Assembly: GCA_020696345.1 (NCBI GenBank)
Contig: JAEHCK010000025.1
Span: forward strand, 1 to 43,016
Length of the DNA: 43,016 nt
Direction: 5' to 3'
Source of the DNA: Thermoplasmata archaeon
GTDB taxonomy: Archaea; Thermoplasmatota; Penumbrarchaeia; JAEHCK01
Shown here: positions 1 to 7,993 of the stretch, in pieces
Layout: every line of letters begins with the position of its first letter
Numbering within the stretch: position 1 is the first letter of the stretch
The notes under the pieces: model-generated
The model's database searches: none
Seen by the model: the letters and a program-made list of their open reading frames with translations, nothing else
Told to the model about the DNA's origin: nothing
Program-made: the position numbers and the translations under genes

Positions 1-690
1 CAAACATTAGTCTTTGATTCCAAACTTACAACATATGAAAAGTTGGAAGAACTGGACAAGGATAATGTTAAGTTCATCACTTTAAGACGAAGGGGGAAGA
101 ACTTGATCGAAAATGCTAATAAAATTCCAGATGAAGATTGGATACCTGTCGATCTGAAAAAGAAAAAACGTAAGCATAATAAATTCAAAATATCGGTTAG
201 TGAGATAACGTTACCAAGAACGAAGTTGAAAGTTAGACAGGTAATCTTTAAGGATCACGGTAGAGAAGTTCCCACATTTCTGATTACGAATAACTTCGAT
301 ATTGAGTTGGAAACGCTGGTTTTACATTATTCAAATAGGTGGCTGATCGAGAATAAGTTTTCAGAAATTGTGGATTTTTTTAATCTCAATGCGTTGAGCT
401 CACCATTCATGATCCGGATATATTTTGATGTGGTATTGACCATTGTGGCAGATACTCTTTATAGGTTGTTAGCACAGGATCTGAAAAGATTTGAAAACTG
501 CACACCAAAAACCATTTTTTCAGATTTTATCAATTGTAAATGTAAGGGTCAAATTATAGGAAATGATATTGTCATTCGAATGAAAAAGAAGGCAACATCA
601 CCACTTTTCATGTCAAATGAGATCTTCCAGAGGTCCTATCCGGTGCCTTGGTTGGGAAATAAAAATGTTAGGTATGAATGGATGCCTTGA
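1..690 (+). CDS. IS4-like DDE transposase, C-terminal part (cut by window edge)
   Basis: The reading frame is open from base 1, so the start lies outside the window; the TTG at 43 is internal. The product would cut and join the ends of an insertion sequence. The visible part contains YSNRWLIENKFSE near position 340, which fits the YxxRxxxE part of the IS4-type YREK signature carrying the last catalytic acidic residue. A basic stretch and a FITLRRRGKNL segment precede it, as in IS4/IS1634-type enzymes. The last residues look like a normal C-terminus, so the right end seems complete. The stop codon TGA (688-690) directly touches the stop of the convergent gene. No terminal repeat can be matched because the left end is missing. 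Family placement is from motif memory, not a search. Confidence 0.8.
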   Translation, partial: QTLVFDSKLTTYEKLEELDKDNVKFITLRRRGKNLIENANKIPDEDWIPVDLKKKKRKHNKFKISVSEITLPRTKLKVRQVIFKDHGREVPTFLITNNFDIELETLVLHYSNRWLIENKFSEIVDFFNLNALSSPFMIRIYFDVVLTIVADTLYRLLAQDLKRFENCTPKTIFSDFINCKCKGQIIGNDIVIRMKKKATSPLFMSNEIFQRSYPVPWLGNKNVRYEWMP

Positions 691-3600
691 TTAGGGTGTG
701 AATATGCTACTTAAACCCTTGGCGAAAATCGGTGTTAAACTCAAAATTATAATAATTGTTAAAATAATATAAAATTGAAATAAAATTGGAAAAGTATTTT
801 TATCTTTATCTTTCTCAGGAGGATAATAAGGATAGCTACCATTTGGATAATAATCTGGATTAGTGGGATCTGTCCCCGAAATGAATTCTTCCAAACTTGT
901 CATTCTATCATTATCCCAATCACTATGACTATCAGTAAAATTAAAAGGATCTAATCCATATTGTACTTCCCATGCATCTGGAATACCGTCATAATCGGAA
1001 TCAAAGGCATACAAAGGATTGTTAGGAAAAACATCAATGCCATCTGGAATTTTATCATTATCTGAATCTAATAAAATGTCAAAATACATTTTAAAAGTGA
1101 AATTTTTTATTTTCGTTAATAGAATTATTTCAATTTTATACTCATCTGGTTGTATATCTTTTGGGATAATTATTGAAAAATCGATTTGTTTTTTTTCAAA
1201 AGGATTCAAATTAATTTTAAAATCTTTAGTTACATTATGGTTAAAATTTAACTTAATATTATATGAAAAATTATTAATTAAAAGAGTTATCACTTCATAT
1301 CCATTGCCATAATTTGAAATATTCATTGTGGAATTTATTGTACTATTTTGAACAGTTTTTACATATTTGAGACCAATAGATGCTGAAATATTATATATTT
1401 GATTAATAACTGTAATAATTTTTAAACTGTCCGTAATATTGCTTTGTAAAGATTTTGCAGTAATTACTCCTTGGTCTGTTGTATTTGCTATTGCAATATT
1501 AGGAGCTTTATGTTTTAATCTAATTTCGCGTGATTCAAATGGATATAATGTTACATTTTTATAATTCAATGATATGTTCCATTTAAATTCAGAAGTAGAT
1601 AAATTTATCAGATCTGGTGCATTTCCTTGATTAGTAACACGGAGAATATAAATTGTTTCTTCACCAGGATTAGCATTTTTTTCTGATTTATTACAAAATA
1701 ATATCATTTTTCTGATTAATTCAACCATGCTTTTAATTATGACATTTGATTTACAGCTTGGATTTTGTAAAGATTCACCCAATATATTAATCGAAACCTG
1801 AACGCCATAAGTTGCATTTGCTGGTGCTGTAAGATTCAAAAAAATTATGTTAATCGATTTAGGTTGTAAATTTATCAAATTTGAATTCAATTTTCCAGTC
1901 CAAAATGGTGGTAATTTGGATATTGATAATTTAATTGAATCATTAACATTTCCTTTATTTTTCACCTCAATTTCATAAGAAACAGAATTATCTGGAATTA
2001 TGTATTTATTTTTCTCCCGACAAGTCAAATCAACATCAAATTTCACATCCATGTAAGTATTAGTTTCAATTGAATCTTCAATAACCATTATATCTTTTTG
2101 TCTGCAAATTACAGATATATTTGCCCATTGATCAATTGTTGCATCAAATGGTGCTGTGATCGTAAGTTTAACCTTAATTGTTTCAGAAAGGTCTAAATTA
2201 ATTTCTGATTTCTCTAACTTTGCAATCCAACCATGAGGAATATTACTAGTTTCAAGTTTTAAGTTATAATCTGATTTGCTTTTAGGAATTGCAATATTAC
2301 TAACAGAGATTACATATATTACAGATTTTCCAGGTTCTACTGTTTTATCAGTATCTTCACATTTTAAAAAACTACCAAATAATGGCCGAATAACTATATC
2401 CCAATCATTACTATTGCTGATTGTCGAATCGTTCGTTTGCCAAACAATATATAATGTATTTTTAAATTCGATTAATTGAATATGTGAATTAAAAGAATAA
2501 TTTCTATTTGGTGAAATTTGTTTAATATCATCCCAATTATTTCCATCAAAAGAACGAATTAGTATTTCTCTTCCTATATTATAAACTCCTGATTGATATA
2601 TTCTACAATCCCAGCCGGCAAATAATTTGTTCTTAAAATTAATTAGTTTTGGATTTGAATTATATTGATCTTCTCTGGTTCTATTTAATTGTATAATTTT
2701 ACTCAAATTTATATTTGGATATCTAAAGTTCCTAAGTTTAATCATCCCGGGTAGAGTTGTTGGCGAAATAAAATCTGACCAGATTATATGACCTTTATTA
2801 TTAAAAAAAGATAAATTAGGATGATATGAATCATAATCCCCCGTTTGTCTTTTTTGATCATCGACAATAAATTTATCTTTCCAAATATTACCATCATATA
2901 TTTTCGCACTAAAATTTTCGCTGTTTCCCCAACAAGCAAATAATAAATTATTTGTATTGTCGACTTCTAATGTGGGCATACCATATTCGGAGTCAATTAA
3001 TTGGGCATCTGTCCATTCAATTCCATCAAATTCACGAAAAAACATACCCCACATTTGTGGGTTCTCATATTGGTGTTTACCATACCAACCATAACATAAT
3101 TTATTATTATATACTACTCCATCACCCTTTCCGCCATAACTAAAATTTATTACGTTGCTCCATTGAACACCATCATAAGACCGCATCCGGATAATAGATG
3201 GTTCATCCTTTTCCCACGGACTATGTACCCAAAAGGCATATAATTTATTTTTATAAACGATTAGATTTGGAAAATAATCATCTTCGGTACCTACTGCATC
3301 GCCTGAATTAAATTTTGTTTCAATTAATTTTGGAGATAATTCAAAAATCGCACTCCAATTTTGGCCATCGAAACTGCGAATCACAATGTCATAATCGGGT
3401 TCATCTAAAGCTGTTGGGCTGGTTATACCCGGGTCATTACTACTCCAGGCCACATATAATTTATTATTATATGTTTTCATCGAAACATATTTATCATCAC
3501 CGCTATCCGTGGGTAATGTAATTTCTGTAATTGTATCTATTGTAGCTCTCGAAGCCATGGGCTTAGTATCATTATCCAAGTTGTCGTCATTTTCAATTTT

Positions 3601-3729
3601 TGTGGTTACCTCATTAGAATTAGGTTCCAATACTTGTCCAAATATGGGCATTCCATTTATATTGATAATAAATAATGCAAAGATAATGTAAACCGATATC
3701 AGCAGCCTATTAAATCCGTACTCACTCAT
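691..3729 (-). CDS. Anchored surface protein: BNR-like propeller, NEW3-like domains, thrombospondin type 3 repeats
   Basis: A signal peptide (SVYIIFALFIININ) is followed by about 430 residues of repeats with FDGxxW and short Tyr/Trp/Asp strands (NKLYxxW), typical of BNR/sialidase-like beta-propellers. No catalytic sialidase set is evident. Next come three to four NEW3/CARDB-like beta-sandwiches with a recurring pattern (NxGNxxDxIxLS, ITAPxxA). The C-terminal part has DSDNDKIPDG and DSDYDGIPDAWE calcium-binding TSP3 repeats, a linker, and one membrane helix (FYIILTIIIILSL) near the end. The ATG at 3729 is chosen because the upstream in-frame Met at 3780 lies before the TATA box at about 3757-3771, while 3729 sits where a leaderless mRNA would begin. 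Likely role: cell-surface adhesion or glycan contact (inference). Confidence 0.85.
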   Translation of the reverse strand: MSEYGFNRLLISVYIIFALFIININGMPIFGQVLEPNSNEVTTKIENDDNLDNDTKPMASRATIDTITEITLPTDSGDDKYVSMKTYNNKLYVAWSSNDPGITSPTALDEPDYDIVIRSFDGQNWSAIFELSPKLIETKFNSGDAVGTEDDYFPNLIVYKNKLYAFWVHSPWEKDEPSIIRMRSYDGVQWSNVINFSYGGKGDGVVYNNKLCYGWYGKHQYENPQMWGMFFREFDGIEWTDAQLIDSEYGMPTLEVDNTNNLLFACWGNSENFSAKIYDGNIWKDKFIVDDQKRQTGDYDSYHPNLSFFNNKGHIIWSDFISPTTLPGMIKLRNFRYPNINLSKIIQLNRTREDQYNSNPKLINFKNKLFAGWDCRIYQSGVYNIGREILIRSFDGNNWDDIKQISPNRNYSFNSHIQLIEFKNTLYIVWQTNDSTISNSNDWDIVIRPLFGSFLKCEDTDKTVEPGKSVIYVISVSNIAIPKSKSDYNLKLETSNIPHGWIAKLEKSEINLDLSETIKVKLTITAPFDATIDQWANISVICRQKDIMVIEDSIETNTYMDVKFDVDLTCREKNKYIIPDNSVSYEIEVKNKGNVNDSIKLSISKLPPFWTGKLNSNLINLQPKSINIIFLNLTAPANATYGVQVSINILGESLQNPSCKSNVIIKSMVELIRKMILFCNKSEKNANPGEETIYILRVTNQGNAPDLINLSTSEFKWNISLNYKNVTLYPFESREIRLKHKAPNIAIANTTDQGVITAKSLQSNITDSLKIITVINQIYNISASIGLKYVKTVQNSTINSTMNISNYGNGYEVITLLINNFSYNIKLNFNHNVTKDFKINLNPFEKKQIDFSIIIPKDIQPDEYKIEIILLTKIKNFTFKMYFDILLDSDNDKIPDGIDVFPNNPLYAFDSDYDGIPDAWEVQYGLDPFNFTDSHSDWDNDRMTSLEEFISGTDPTNPDYYPNGSYPYYPPEKDKDKNTFPILFQFYIILTIIIILSLTPIFAKGLSSIFTP

Positions 3730-3756
3730 TTTATCATAAATTTTACAATTGTTTGA

Positions 3757-3771
3757 TAATATATAAATTTT
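3757..3771 (-). promoter_or_regulatory. Archaeal TATA box for the BNR/NEW3 surface protein
   Basis: On the minus strand this reads as an AT-only stretch containing TTTATATATT, centred about 34 bp before the ATG at 3729. That spacing gives a very short leader and helps choose the start. Confidence 0.5.
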
Positions 3772-3842
3772 ATAGGACAACGGTCGAATATTATTTGATT
3801 TTAAAAGAATATGTTCCCATCAATTCACTCCCCTTTTTCTCT

Positions 3843-4040
3843 CGGTCGAGTAGTGCGGGGGATTCTCACCCCACGCTCTCACAGAACCGGACGTGAACCT
3901 CTCGATCCATCCGGCTCTTATTACGGAAGTTCATCGTTACTACGAGTTGTTCCGCCCCTGTGCCCTGCATCGGTACTCTGACTCTTGTGGGACCTCGTGG
4001 CACAAAAACCACACCCCCACCCCGTTCTCAATAGAACGCG
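3843..4040 (-). mobile_element. Group II intron remnant without ORF (domains V and VI plus upstream part)
   Basis: On the minus strand, 3917-3884 is a 34-nt hairpin starting GAGCCGGATG and ending CACGTCCGGTTC, with a GAGA (GNRA) tetraloop. Length, closing pairs and loop match catalytic domain V of bacterial-type group II introns. It is followed by a GC-rich stem (GCGTGGGG with CCCCCGC) and an ACTACTCGAC tail, as expected for domain VI with its bulged A and a 3' end near 3843. Upstream of domain V the strand reads GGGGCGGAACAACTCGTAGT, a segment I associate with the region before the intron-encoded reverse transcriptase. No reverse transcriptase frame lies between, so the ORF is deleted. The 5' boundary is uncertain. 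The GC content is higher than in the surroundings. Whether it can splice is unknown. Confidence 0.7.
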
Positions 4041-4387
4041 AATCTAATGGATGCTATGGATTATCACGGATAATAATAATTTATTACTAAAAATTCTGCA
4101 ATCTAGGTATATCCGTCTAATCCGTGTCATCCGTGTTCTAATTTCCAAAAAAAATGTGATACCATACTCCATGAAGAACTCTGTGGGGTGAAAATTCCAG
4201 TTTTTATTTCGACTTTTACCTTTTACATTTTGCCTTTTACCTTTTCAATAGATGATCGATATGACCATCTCCATTCCGATTTGTTACAACTGTGTTCATG
4301 AATAGTTCAATATGTTCATAAACAAAAAAAGTATTTGAAAATCAATTTGAATATTATGTAACATTATGAGTTGTATGGAGGTTAACC
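4041..4387. other. Gene-free stretch with simple dispersed-type repeats
   Basis: No credible gene is present. Near 4105-4140 there are three spaced versions of ATCCGTsTnAT (atccgtctaatccgtgtcatccgtg). Near 4212-4250 there are runs of the form CTTTTACCTTTT. These look like short degenerate intergenic repeats. The last bases hold the GGAGGT ribosome binding site (4377-4382) of the next gene. Confidence 0.4.
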
Positions 4388-6085
4388 GTGGTGAGATTAT
4401 CTGTAAAGTATAAAAAAGCGAAACAACACATGTTTTTTGTGATGATAATTTGTTCGATCTTAATTATTTTCTCGATCATGCAATATTTTACAATGAAAGA
4501 TCTTGAAAACGGTATTGTATTAAAACAGGAAAAATTCAACGATCAACCACCTACGCCTTGCGAGCCCTTTGGAGAAATCCTTATGTTAGATTCAGATATA
4601 ATAGAGATCAATGGGACCTATTATCATCATCCAGACAAGTTATTCGATATCGAGGAGATCTGGATATACGGCACCAATGAGACCGACCCTGACACTGACG
4701 GCGACGGTATGGAGGACGGTTGGGAATATAAGTATGGAAGAACAAAACTGAGGAAATTTATCAAGTGGCATGATAATGAATTTAACACTAAATGGATACA
4801 TATAATAAATAAAGATTACAAATGCATCTTACCCGATATTGTTCCAATAGAACTTTGGGTGATAAATCCGCTTGATCAAGATGATAAATATCTTGACCCG
4901 GATGGAGATGGGTTGACTAACTGGGAAGAGTATTTGTTAGGCACAGACCCTTTAAATATCGATTCGGATTCGGACGGTCTTCCCGATGGTTGGGAGATGA
5001 CCCATCGTAAATGGGTTGGAGGTGAAGGAGTAGGCGGAGTTGGGGGTGGAAGTGTAGTTGGAAGCGGCGCTAAATATTGTTATAACCTAGACCCATCAAA
5101 CCCGGATTCAATTGTAAATGATGATCTTGATGACGAGGATAATGACGGCAACTTCGATCCATACGAGGATATCTGGGATGGCCGTGATAACGACGGCGAT
5201 GGTGAGATCGTACTCGGTGCCGCCGATGGTATTGATAACGATGATGACGGTTTGATCGACGAGTGTGATGAGATTAGTTACATAAATTGGCTCGATGATG
5301 ACGGCGACGGGCTCGTGGATGAAGGTATCGACGAGGAATGGGACTTGAACGATGCAAATGAAGACTATGATCTGGATGGAGTATGGTATACAATTTCATG
5401 GATGGATGATGACGGTGACGGTGAATATGACGAGGACCCGATCGATGACGATGGCGACGGGTTGATCAACGAGGACAGGTTGGATGGTATTGATAACGAC
5501 GATGATGGTTTAATTGATGAGGACACCGGCGGAATAGAAGATGATAATGACGGTGATGGTTTGATCGATGAGGATCCCTATAGATATTATCATCCGTTCA
5601 CTAATCTAATGGAATACCGATTTGGCCATGACATCGATGGTGATGGGATTAACGAAAATACTACCTGGCCCAATGAACCTGATACGGATGGTGATGGATT
5701 GTTCGATGGCTGGGAGATCTGGTATACCGATTATACATTCGATGAAAATGATCGGCAAAAGTACGAAGATAATGATACACTTCCCCGCGGTTGGGAAGAG
5801 CTGTTCAATGGCTCGTTGGTGATATTCCCCACCGACTATATACCTCGTGGTTTCAAAGATCCCGAGACAGTTCAAGAGTATATTGGGAAATTCGATCCTA
5901 CCAAAAGTGATTCGGATAATAATGGGATACCCGATGGTAACGAAAATTATGACGGGGACGAATGGATAGACCCACATAAAATTCATTATGATAAACCAAT
6001 ACCAATACCATGTAATAATTATGCAGAATATCAAGGTCATTCAGACCCTACATGGCTAAAAAGTGTTCCTAAAGTGATGGATTGA
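4388..6085 (+). CDS. Membrane-anchored Asp-rich calcium-repeat protein (TSP3/MopE-like)
   Basis: One N-terminal membrane helix (FFVMIICSILIIFSIM, about residues 16-33) probably acts as an uncleaved anchor or signal. The rest is acidic: TSP3-type units (DTDGDGMEDGWE, DSDSDGLPDGWE) at both ends enclose a central block, about residues 245-400, of IDNDDDGLIDE-type repeats like those of MopE-like proteins. Such loops bind calcium and stiffen the chain. A Gly-rich insert (GGEGVGGVGGG) near residue 215 breaks one repeat. No enzymatic domain is visible. The start is GTG at 4388, with GGAGGT at 4377-4382; the next codon is also GTG and equally possible. The gene ends 67 bp before the first 28-bp repeat unit of the array. 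Likely an extracellular stalk or spacer protein (inference). Confidence 0.85.
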   Translation: MVRLSVKYKKAKQHMFFVMIICSILIIFSIMQYFTMKDLENGIVLKQEKFNDQPPTPCEPFGEILMLDSDIIEINGTYYHHPDKLFDIEEIWIYGTNETDPDTDGDGMEDGWEYKYGRTKLRKFIKWHDNEFNTKWIHIINKDYKCILPDIVPIELWVINPLDQDDKYLDPDGDGLTNWEEYLLGTDPLNIDSDSDGLPDGWEMTHRKWVGGEGVGGVGGGSVVGSGAKYCYNLDPSNPDSIVNDDLDDEDNDGNFDPYEDIWDGRDNDGDGEIVLGAADGIDNDDDGLIDECDEISYINWLDDDGDGLVDEGIDEEWDLNDANEDYDLDGVWYTISWMDDDGDGEYDEDPIDDDGDGLINEDRLDGIDNDDDGLIDEDTGGIEDDNDGDGLIDEDPYRYYHPFTNLMEYRFGHDIDGDGINENTTWPNEPDTDGDGLFDGWEIWYTDYTFDENDRQKYEDNDTLPRGWEELFNGSLVIFPTDYIPRGFKDPETVQEYIGKFDPTKSDSDNNGIPDGNENYDGDEWIDPHKIHYDKPIPIPCNNYAEYQGHSDPTWLKSVPKVMD

Positions 6086-6152
6086 TCAAATACCTCTAAT
6101 GGTTATGGAATCATGAGTGTTGAGATGTTGTATGTTTTGATTTTTTATTAAT

Positions 6153-6576
6153 GGTAAGTTCTACATTTCGATTGATTATTAGGATGTTCTATATTTCGAT
6201 TAATTGTTAGGATGTTCTATATTTCGATTAATTGTTAGGATGTTCTATTTTGTGATTAATTATCAGGATGTTGGACGTTACGCTTATTTGTTAAGATGTT
6301 AGATATTTCGATTTATTGTTAGAATGTTAAACGTATCGATTCATTATTAGGATGTTCAATATTACGCATTATTATCAGGATGTTTGATTTGTTTTTTCTA
6401 TCCCGTTTGTCCATCCTGAAATCTCACCGTTAAATAGAACATCCTGTTATCCCATCGTCATTTAGAACATCCAGAAATCTCAGCGACATTTAGAACATCC
6501 TGTCATCTCAACGACATATCGAACATCCTGAAATCTCAACGACATTTACAACATCCTGTCATCTCAACGACATATA
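6153..6576 (+). repeat. 28-bp tandem array 1: type A arm followed by inverted type B arm
   Basis: Units repeat at exactly 28 bp. The left arm has nine type A units, beginning at 6153, 6181, 6209, 6237, 6265, 6293, 6321, 6349 and 6377, each AGGATGTTCTA plus a tail such as TATTTCGATTAATTGTT. The right arm has six units in the opposite orientation, whose reversed cores end at 6417, 6445, 6473, 6501, 6529 and 6557. Read on the minus strand these are type B: AGGATGTTCTA plus a tail such as AATGTCGTTGAGATGAC. The arms can pair through the shared 11-bp core. The array fills the gap between two convergent genes, and its B arm touches the stop codon of the gene at 6577. There are no unique spacers. 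Confidence 0.9.
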
Positions 6577-7761
6577 CTACCAATCATTGCGATCATCATA
6601 ATGATCGTCATAATGATCGTTTCTTCTTCTATCGTTATAATACCTATCGTCGTAGTCTGATCTTGATCTTGGATCTTCATCCTCAATATCTTCAGGCCGT
6701 TTTTTTGACCAATCGATGATCCCGCCAATTATTATCAAGATCGAAGAAGCCAATAACAACCATCCACCCACCTGTACTCCCCAATTGACCGAAGCATTTG
6801 CCCATTCACTGGTAATTACGGTTTGGCTGCCACCCAATGGATTTGATGACATGGTATCAATGACCTTTTCTATGGGCTCCGGAGGACTGAAATTTTGGGT
6901 AATATTCGGTAGAAAGCCGATCACCAATAAGATAATTATAATCGGTATTAAACAGCTGATACCCGTTTTTATTGTCTTTTTCCCCCTCTTTTTCGAATCT
7001 TTAATGAAAAAGATACGCAGCAAACCGATTATTACGATCAGGATAAAGATTATTCCCAGGACAGGAATGCCGCCCGTGAAGTTCTGCATGGAAAAAAATG
7101 GATCTTGTTCTTCGCCGTCCTTGGGCGGCTGGTTGATCTTAAACCCTTCCCAGCCGTTGATCGAGATTAACTCGAAATCGCCGTCTGTGTTATAAACACC
7201 GGATTTGATATTGACCTTCACGGCATACCATGGTAAGAACGCCGATATAAGAACTATCAACAAAGCGACGATCGCCAGGTAGGTTCCGGCATTGAACGGC
7301 GCCCTGGTTGGTTCTTCGGGATCACGGCGCCGCCGTGGCGGTGGGCGCTCGCGGTATTCACGACGATCATGATGATCACGGCGGTCTCGTCGGTCACAGC
7401 GTTCCCGGCGATCTCGTGGTTCTCGGTCACGACGTTTACGGTCATCATAGCGCGCACGTGGGTCCGGATCCGAATAATCATGATCATAGTCACTTCCATC
7501 CCTTCGCCTGCTACGCTCACGGTCATGGTCACGGTTACGGTCACGCTCACGGCCACCACGCTCACGGCCTCGATCAGGCTCTATTTCCCAATCTCTATCA
7601 CTTTTACGCTTTTGTTCGGAAGGTTTGGGTCGGCGGTAGTCACCAACATACAAATAGTCACGATCTTCCCTGGGCTTCGTTGGGGTTCTATTCTGTTTAT
7701 CACGTTTTGATAGTGTTTTCTCTTTTGTGGGTTTCCCATCAGCTTTTTTTTGTCCTTTCAT
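6577..7761 (-). CDS. Four-helix membrane protein with Arg/Asp-rich N-terminal region, function unknown
   Basis: Residues 1-155 are hydrophilic and extremely rich in Arg and Asp (RERDRNRDHDRERS, RRDRRDHHDRREY), resembling the mixed-charge RD/RS tracts of eukaryotic splicing proteins, with several Pro/Arg runs. Four predicted membrane segments follow: AGTYLAIVALLIVLISAFLP, GIIFILIVIIGLLRIFFI, ISCLIPIIIILLVIGFLP and VGGWLLLASSILIIIGGII. The loop between helices 1 and 2 (about 50 residues) would be outside, and the C-terminus is again Arg/Asp/Tyr-rich. The charged tracts are probably cytoplasmic and could bind nucleic acid or phase-separate; this is inference. I recognise no family. The ATG at 7761 is the first Met and has no strong ribosome binding site. 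The DNA of the RD region is GC-richer than its flanks because of CGN and GAY codons. Confidence 0.75.
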   Translation of the reverse strand: MKGQKKADGKPTKEKTLSKRDKQNRTPTKPREDRDYLYVGDYRRPKPSEQKRKSDRDWEIEPDRGRERGGRERDRNRDHDRERSRRRDGSDYDHDYSDPDPRARYDDRKRRDREPRDRRERCDRRDRRDHHDRREYRERPPPRRRRDPEEPTRAPFNAGTYLAIVALLIVLISAFLPWYAVKVNIKSGVYNTDGDFELISINGWEGFKINQPPKDGEEQDPFFSMQNFTGGIPVLGIIFILIVIIGLLRIFFIKDSKKRGKKTIKTGISCLIPIIIILLVIGFLPNITQNFSPPEPIEKVIDTMSSNPLGGSQTVITSEWANASVNWGVQVGGWLLLASSILIIIGGIIDWSKKRPEDIEDEDPRSRSDYDDRYYNDRRRNDHYDDHYDDRNDW

Positions 7762-7924
7762 GTCAAAGGAAAAAGATTGATCATTATTTATAAATTGTTA
7801 CAACTAAATCAAGAATAACCACGATATAGCAAATGTATCAAAATAACTCTCGGAAAAAAAACAGCCTCAAAACTTAAATATTAATTTTAGGCCAGATATT
7901 GCCAAATTCAGAGCTATAAACTAC

Positions 7925-7993
7925 CTATATACTTAAACCGGTTTCGATTTTTATCAGTTAATAATAGATAATAACAGAGTTAGTGGTGATAAG
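7925..7993 (+). promoter_or_regulatory. Promoter and ribosome binding site of the first surface-protein/regulator module
   Basis: A TATA-like CTATATACTTA (7925-7935) is followed by AAACCGGT. The leader ends TTAGTGGTGATAAG, with GGTGAT at 7985-7990, 3 nt before the ATG. The same order (TATA, AAGCCGGT, GTTAGTGGTGATAA) occurs before the second module, so the upstream region was duplicated with the genes. A CAGCCTCAAA block further upstream (about 7861) is also shared. Confidence 0.55.

Noticed and set aside
3893..4090. 65-residue plus-strand frame
   Set aside because: It lies inside the group II intron remnant on the wrong strand.
6153..6576. CRISPR array
   Set aside because: Units follow each other directly with a 28-bp step, there are no unique spacers, the orientation flips in the middle and no cas gene is near. 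The same applies to 22099-22390.
7308..7793. Long plus-strand frames opposite the RD-rich gene
   Set aside because: They come from the CGN/GAY codon repeats of the minus-strand gene and give His/Gly/Val-rich nonsense without start signals.
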